Source: a virus
Virus record (IMG/VR): IMGVR_UViG_3300034072_000369
Coordinates: 1-64,000 of that record
Reading direction: 5' to 3' (one strand)
Length of the DNA stretch: 64,000 bases
Part shown: one piece after another, positions 60,166 through 64,000 of the stretch
Numbering within the stretch: the stretch's first letter is position 1
Layout of the letters: every line of letters begins with the position of its first letter
The notes under the pieces: model-generated
Database searches by the model: none
Seen by the model: the letters and a program-made list of their open reading frames with translations, nothing else
Told to the model about the DNA's origin: nothing
Translations under genes and position numbers: made by a program

Positions 60166-60419
60166 TGAGTAAAGATAGCAGAGAAGCTATGCAACAGGCG
60201 CTTGTAAATGGAAGCGTTTGCATAGGGGTAAAAAACGGAATGGGCGTTTATGTTTCCGCTGCATTGCTCGGTGAATTTGGTTTGCAAGAGTGCAAAGAGC
60301 GTTTGGGATTAATTAAACAATGGCCAGTTAGAACAAACTTAAACGGAAACATTGTCATGGTTGAAGGGGAAACTCATGAGGAAGCAATTAACCGCTACCT
60401 GAACAGGATTGAGAAATGA
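60165..60419 (+). CDS. SREAMQ-family small phage protein, 84 aa
   Basis: ATG 60165 (the ATG three bases earlier is too close to GGAG). SREAMQQAL near the start is repeated in the next gene; the rest (SVCIGVKNGMGVYVSAALLG) differs. More GC-rich than the AT-rich ORFs around it. Function unknown. Confidence 0.6.
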   Translation: MSKDSREAMQQALVNGSVCIGVKNGMGVYVSAALLGEFGLQECKERLGLIKQWPVRTNLNGNIVMVEGETHEEAINRYLNRIEK

Positions 60420-60625
60420 GCAGAGAAGCTATGCAGATGGCGCTTGAGGCGTTGGATAGTGATCAAGTCAGTCATGCGGGTTTTAAAGGAGAATACATGA
60501 CTGATAAGGAATTAATGCAAAAGGCCTTAGAAAAGCTAGAATTCTTTGCTTATATGAGAAGAGTATCAAAAGATACTCAAGAATTAATTAATATCTTACG
60601 TAAAAGATTATCTGAAATGAATTAA
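60416..60625 (+). CDS. SREAMQ-family small phage protein, 69 aa
   Basis: MSREAMQMALEALDSDQ then TDKELMQKALEKLEFFAYMR: two related helices in one protein. N-terminal bases are nearly identical to those of the previous gene over ~25 bases. The second half returns to AT-rich codons. Confidence 0.6.
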   Translation: MSREAMQMALEALDSDQVSHAGFKGEYMTDKELMQKALEKLEFFAYMRRVSKDTQELINILRKRLSEMN

Positions 60626-60640
60626 ATAAAGGAGAAACAC

Positions 60641-60874
60641 TTGAATAAACAGATAAATCATAAATACCTAGATGATTTTATTTCAGAAAATGAACATTTA
60701 GATCCTCATACATTAGTACATAAATATACAGAATCTCTTATAAAATTAACAGAAGAAGATCGAGAAAAAATTATAAACTTAGCAGCATTAAGGTATGAAA
60801 CACAAAACAAATATTGGAATTACGTATTAATTGATACTGTAATTAACTATATTACTAATCGCACTATTAAATAG
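60641..60874 (+). CDS. Hypothetical protein with TTG start, 77 aa
   Basis: AAAGGAGAA lies six to eight bases before TTG 60641 and no in-frame ATG occurs nearby, so TTG is the likely start. Helical acidic protein (SLIKLTEEDREKIINLAALR). Function unknown. Confidence 0.6.
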   Translation: MNKQINHKYLDDFISENEHLDPHTLVHKYTESLIKLTEEDREKIINLAALRYETQNKYWNYVLIDTVINYITNRTIK

Positions 60875-60883
60875 GGAATATGT

Positions 60884-61363
60884 ATGAAAACATCAGAAAC
60901 TAAGCGAAAGAAAGTAACACCTGCTACAATTAAAAGATGGTATAAATTAAAGAATAATGATTCAATAGATGCATTAATTAAAGAACTTAATGAATATGAT
61001 CATACATACGATAGTATTGTACATGCAATAGCAGCAGTATGTTATAGGGCTGGTCATGCTATGAATAATAGTAATTCTGGCGGTATCTCAGGTTTTCAAG
61101 GTGGTGCAGTAATGTGGGAATTCATACGTAAATGGGGTCATTACGAAGGGCCTATGAAACTATTAGACTATCGTAATATGCTCTATCCTCAGTATGAAGA
61201 TCATTTTGACAAAACAATCAATAAGGAGACATTTAATTGGTTAAAAGATCATGCTGAAAAGAGATTAGCAGATAATGCTAAAGTATCAAATGACATTCTT
61301 AGACATTGGAAGGGGATATTAAATGGTAAAGTACCTTTTGGATACGAAATCAGAGAAGATTGA
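60884..61363 (+). CDS. Conserved phage protein, 159 aa
   Basis: ATG 60884 after a weak GGGAAT. AIAAVCYRAGHAMNNSNSGG ... QGGAVMWEFIRKWGH is a pattern I recognise from other phages without known function. Overlaps the next start by 41 bases. Confidence 0.62.
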   Translation: MKTSETKRKKVTPATIKRWYKLKNNDSIDALIKELNEYDHTYDSIVHAIAAVCYRAGHAMNNSNSGGISGFQGGAVMWEFIRKWGHYEGPMKLLDYRNMLYPQYEDHFDKTINKETFNWLKDHAEKRLADNAKVSNDILRHWKGILNGKVPFGYEIRED

Positions 61364-61517
61364 TACAGATTATCAGAAATTTCTAAAAGATAATTCTGAT
61401 ATATTAATGATAGATGCTTATGCAAAATTATTTGTTATCTATCCTGAAGACTCAGTCGATCAATTAGATAAACGCTTTAAATTAGCATTAGATCGGTATA
61501 TAAAGGAGAGTAAATGA
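61323..61517 (+). CDS. Hypothetical protein, 64 aa
   Basis: ATG 61323 inside the previous gene end, GGGGA upstream. Helical, no family recognised. ATGA overlap with the next gene. Confidence 0.55.
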   Translation: MVKYLLDTKSEKIDTDYQKFLKDNSDILMIDAYAKLFVIYPEDSVDQLDKRFKLALDRYIKESK

Positions 61518-61657
61518 GTAAGTCACAAAACAAAGGTAAAATGAAAGAATGGCGTAGACCTGAATACGACAAAGATGGGAATCTAATTAAACAGAGACCC
61601 CATGTAAGACGTAAAGAAAAGGAAACAGCTCTTAACCTTAGAGGTCTTAAACTTTAA
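61514..61657 (+). CDS. Small basic protein, 47 aa
   Basis: AAAGGAGAG before ATG 61514. Very basic (KMKEWRRPEYDKDG, RPHVRRKEKE), so nucleic-acid binding is possible. Function unknown. Confidence 0.55.
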   Translation: MSKSQNKGKMKEWRRPEYDKDGNLIKQRPHVRRKEKETALNLRGLKL

Positions 61658-61659
61658 AT

Positions 61660-62211
61660 ATGATAACCATATCAGCATCGCATCTATTAAGGCAGACTGC
61701 AACTCAGCTTAACTACATGCTTAGAAAGACTTTAATTAAAGACTTACATGATAGAAATAAAATATTAGAGGGTAAGCATGCTGGAGCTGGTCAACGTCAT
61801 GACGTACTTGAAACAGGAACTATAGGTCAATTCATTAGACCATCGAAAGGAGTAACAATAAATTTTGCACTAGATGAAATTGTAGGTAAAAAATTCTTAC
61901 ACATAAATGAATACAGAAAGAATAAAGATCTACAGTGGAATCTAATTGAAACAGCTTTTTATAAGGCTCTTCATATATACGCTAATGAAGATATTAGTCA
62001 TGTAAATACTAGATTTAATCTTGTATATCAGTCTAATATAATTAGAGTAGAAAGTGATGATTTATATATTGCTAGATTCTTCTTAACAAAACTAAAATCA
62101 GCTGGAGATCAATCAGTTGCAAATCGTTTTGATAAAACTTTTAAGAAAGCGCAATATTGGAACCACTTAGAGCCGTATATTAAGTACCGAAATGTTAAAC
62201 GTCTGATTTAA
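61660..62211 (+). CDS. Hypothetical protein, 183 aa
   Basis: ATG 61660, two bases after the previous stop. Sequence ITISASHLLRQTATQLNYML ... GAGQRHDVLETGTI. No domain recognised. Last gene before a strong terminator. Confidence 0.6.
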   Translation: MITISASHLLRQTATQLNYMLRKTLIKDLHDRNKILEGKHAGAGQRHDVLETGTIGQFIRPSKGVTINFALDEIVGKKFLHINEYRKNKDLQWNLIETAFYKALHIYANEDISHVNTRFNLVYQSNIIRVESDDLYIARFFLTKLKSAGDQSVANRFDKTFKKAQYWNHLEPYIKYRNVKRLI

Positions 62212-62218
62212 CATCAAC

Positions 62219-62278
62219 ACCTCCAGAGAGATCCTTTATAGGGTCTTTCTGGAGGTTCCTCTTTATTTTTTTTTTTTT
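62219..62278 (+). terminator. Long-stem terminator
   Basis: ACCTCCAGAGAGATCC (62219-62234) pairs with 62241-62256 over 16 positions with two G-U pairs, loop TTTATA, followed by a T-rich stretch with 13 T before the next ATG. It closes the small-ORF operon. Confidence 0.9.
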
Positions 62279-62710
62279 ATGAAAAACATAGAATGGTGTT
62301 CAAGAAGCTTAATCGTAAGTTCATATTATTATGCTCTCTGTACAAATGAGAAGCAATTTTATAAGGAATTAAAGAAGTTTAAAATTACACCACAGGAAAT
62401 CGGTTATTGGGTAAAACAAGATTCTAGTGCCACTACTCATTTCATTAGGAGTAAAGAAGGTAAGAGAGCTGGAATTGTTTGTATAGACCCTAAAGAAGCA
62501 TCTAATTATGAAAGTATACAAATAGCAGCCTTATTAGTTCATGAAGCAGTTCACATATGGCAAGAGTTTCATAAGAGCATAGGTGAGCTACAACCATCAT
62601 CTGAATTTGAAGCATATTCGATACAAATGCTTTCACAAGAGTTAATGTATTCATATTATAATCAAGTTATTAAACCACAAAATAAGAAGAAATCTAAGAA
62701 AAAGTCTTAG
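62279..62710 (+). CDS. Putative zinc metallopeptidase (HExxH)
   Basis: 143 aa. LLVHEAVHIWQEF gives His88, Glu89 and His92, and EFEAYSIQ further on supplies a likely third ligand or conserved Glu, as in phage zincin-like proteins. The C-terminus is a lysine/serine run. The ATG directly follows the T-run of the terminator and has no ribosome site, which is odd; it may be translated poorly or from a leaderless message. Confidence 0.65.
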   Translation: MKNIEWCSRSLIVSSYYYALCTNEKQFYKELKKFKITPQEIGYWVKQDSSATTHFIRSKEGKRAGIVCIDPKEASNYESIQIAALLVHEAVHIWQEFHKSIGELQPSSEFEAYSIQMLSQELMYSYYNQVIKPQNKKKSKKKS

Positions 62711-62714
62711 AACG

Positions 62715-62732
62715 AACCCGTTAAATTAACCC
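62715..62732 (+). promoter_or_regulatory. Motif A copy 5, candidate phage promoter
   Basis: AACCCGTTAAATTAACCC, loop AAT, four bases after the peptidase stop. It is followed by nearly 400 noncoding bases before the next gene. Confidence 0.7.
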
Positions 62733-63127
62733 TAGGACGTTCTCCCTGAGAGACACTTATAAGGACGTCTTAGATTAGTAGTAGATTTATTTAATAAAAT
62801 ATTATAATGATATTATTTAAAGATGTTATTATAGGAAGTTATTAAAGGATATATTATGATTAATAAATCTATTAAACTAAACTACTAAACTAAGATAGTC
62901 TTTAAGTATGATGATACTAAAACTTAAATATAATGATTTTAGATTAATATAGTATTTAAATGTAATGATATTAATTAAGATATTCATTAAAGTATGTATC
63001 TTAAAGAATGTTAAAATAGTATAGCAAATAAGACGTCTTTTAGAGGCTAAGAGGAAAATGTAACTTCATGATTTAGAATTCTTGGTGTAATTTTATTGTA
63101 GTACTTAGTTTCTATACAGGAGTTGTT
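62733..63127 (+). other. AT-rich noncoding stretch; possible origin or promoter region
   Basis: No convincing ORF. The middle (62790-63020) is almost entirely A and T with repeated short words (TAATGATATTA twice, AAGTATG, TTAAATATAATGATTTTAG). The palindrome AAGACGTCTT at 63031 and GGACGTCTTA at 62763 flank it. Such DNA is easily melted and could serve as a replication origin or carry host-type promoters; nothing proves either. Confidence 0.4.
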
Positions 63128-63304
63128 ATGGAAGCTGTTACTGAAGCGATAAGTAAATTGTGGTATCTCGGTGCAGCTATTGTAGCTATTGCAGCCTATG
63201 CAGTCACTATTAAAGTCAGATTAGACTATCTAGAGAAAAATTACGATAAGCAAATTACAGCTTTATGGGATCAAATTAATAGACTTGTTAAAGAGTCAAA
63301 ATAA
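63128..63304 (+). CDS. Small membrane protein with coiled coil, 58 aa
   Basis: AGGAG before ATG 63128. Hydrophobic span at ~11-28 (WYLGAAIVAIAAYAVTI), then a charged coil (LDYLEKNYDKQITALWDQIN). Its TAA overlaps the cyclase start, so the two are translationally coupled and may work together. It could also be a holin-like protein. Confidence 0.65.
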   Translation: MEAVTEAISKLWYLGAAIVAIAAYAVTIKVRLDYLEKNYDKQITALWDQINRLVKESK

Positions 63305-64000
63305 TGGACACTAAACTTGCAACTATTGTATGTAGCGATGTCATTGGTTATAGCAGTAAAATGCAATCTGATGAAATTGGTACATTAAAACAGCTAGATG
63401 AGTGCCGATTAATAATCGATAAACTAATTGATGTAAGTAAAGGTAGACTCTTTAATACAGGTGGTGATAGTGTACTCATTGAATTTGCTAGTGCAGTTGA
63501 TGCAGTCAGATTCAGTGTAGAAATGCAATTAAGACTGCTAAATCTCAATACTCTTAGATGGCGTATAGGAATTCATGTTGGTGAAGTTTGGATTTACGGT
63601 ACTAATCTTATGGGTGAAGCTGTTAATCTAGCAGCAAGAACTGAAAGTTTAGCAGATTACGGTGGTGTTACAATGACTGAATCTGTCTATAAATTAGTAT
63701 CTGGCAAACTTAAAGAATATAAATTCATAAGTAGAGGTATTCAGGAATTTAAGAATGTAGCCCCTATGGAAATCTTTAGTGTAGATTTGCCTAATGCTGA
63801 ACCTAACCCACATCTGAATAAGTCTGCTAAACCTCAAAAGACAAATAATAAATCTCATAAAGAATTAATATCAGCTGTAATTAATGATCAAGCAGCTCGT
63901 AATAAGACAATATCTGATGCTGTTAATCTAAAACTAAAGAAGCAATATGGACCTGCTACTCGTGTATTAATGTGGCGTATAAGTAAGAAAGATTATTCGG
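63304..64000 (+). CDS. Class III nucleotidyl cyclase (adenylate/guanylate cyclase family), 3' end missing
   Basis: 232 residues visible. IVCSDVIGYSSKM has metal-binding Asp12; GRLFNTGGDSVLIEFASAVDAVRFSVEMQ has the second metal Asp55; WRIGIHVGEVWIYG and LMGEAVNLAARTES hold the catalytic Asn108 and Arg112. This is the full catalytic set of class III cyclases, closest in style to the rhizobial-type group. The two base-specifying positions are Asn51 and Asn101 where Lys and Asp are found in classical adenylate cyclases, so the product nucleotide cannot be told. After residue ~165 an unrelated polar tail follows to the window end. There is no membrane span, but the coupled upstream gene encodes one. 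Confidence 0.85.
   Translation, partial: MDTKLATIVCSDVIGYSSKMQSDEIGTLKQLDECRLIIDKLIDVSKGRLFNTGGDSVLIEFASAVDAVRFSVEMQLRLLNLNTLRWRIGIHVGEVWIYGTNLMGEAVNLAARTESLADYGGVTMTESVYKLVSGKLKEYKFISRGIQEFKNVAPMEIFSVDLPNAEPNPHLNKSAKPQKTNNKSHKELISAVINDQAARNKTISDAVNLKLKKQYGPATRVLMWRISKKDYS

Noticed and set aside
1-64000. Temperate phage or prophage
   Set aside because: No integrase, repressor, excisionase or attachment-site repeats seen; the gene set is that of a lytic phage, although the part outside the window is unknown.

Overview
The window is part of the genome of a lytic, long-tailed double-stranded DNA phage (siphovirus-type Caudoviricetes). All genes recognised are on the + strand, the DNA is AT-rich, and the left end (tail fibre) and right end (nucleotidyl cyclase) are both cut by the window edges. 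I see no integrase, repressor or terminase; the terminase presumably lies outside. A cobalamin-dependent ribonucleotide reductase, a SleB-type wall hydrolase, a lipoprotein and secreted small proteins fit a Gram-negative host, but the host cannot be named from the sequence.

Layout. 1-4662: tail-fibre/adhesin genes and small ORFs, with GC-rich patches stitched into AT-rich DNA. 4664-16308: portal, small ORFs, a giant MuF head protein carrying a complete single-subunit RNA polymerase (RNAP) domain, scaffold, capsid, head-tail connectors, tail tube and tail chaperones with a lambda-type -1 frameshift. 16362-33368: tape measure, tail tip, a 2452-residue host-specificity protein with Ig-like and collagen-like repeats, a second fibre and a GNAT-like protein. 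33369-36795: structured RNA, holin-like protein, two different peptidoglycan hydrolases and small envelope proteins. 36894-40105: a second, T7-like RNAP gene and accessory ORFs. 40181-54105: T7-style replication and nucleotide metabolism (SSB, family A polymerase, flap exonuclease, primase-helicase, class II ribonucleotide reductase interrupted by a group I intron, DNA ligase, nucleotidyltransferase-fold protein, DHH phosphoesterase). 54106-62710: an isolated, heavily signposted single-gene unit, then a run of small, tightly overlapping ORFs with a glycosyltransferase and a tRNA-Leu. 62711-64000: AT-rich noncoding DNA, a small membrane protein and a class III nucleotidyl cyclase.

The most striking feature is the transcription system. 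A virion-type RNAP fused to the MuF minor head protein (6547-11175) would be packaged and could enter the cell with the DNA, as the phage N4 virion RNAP does; a second RNAP (37025-39310) would be made in the cell. Two sets of conserved intergenic motifs are candidate promoters: motif A, AACCCGTTANNTTAACCC, five copies, each able to form a GTTA/TAAC hairpin whose three-base loop alone varies and always has a purine in the centre; and motif B, a 27-bp element ending GTATCTTATATGATA, three copies. Which polymerase reads which motif is not decided by the sequence. A phage-borne class III cyclase, transcribed from a motif A region, is the second unusual feature.
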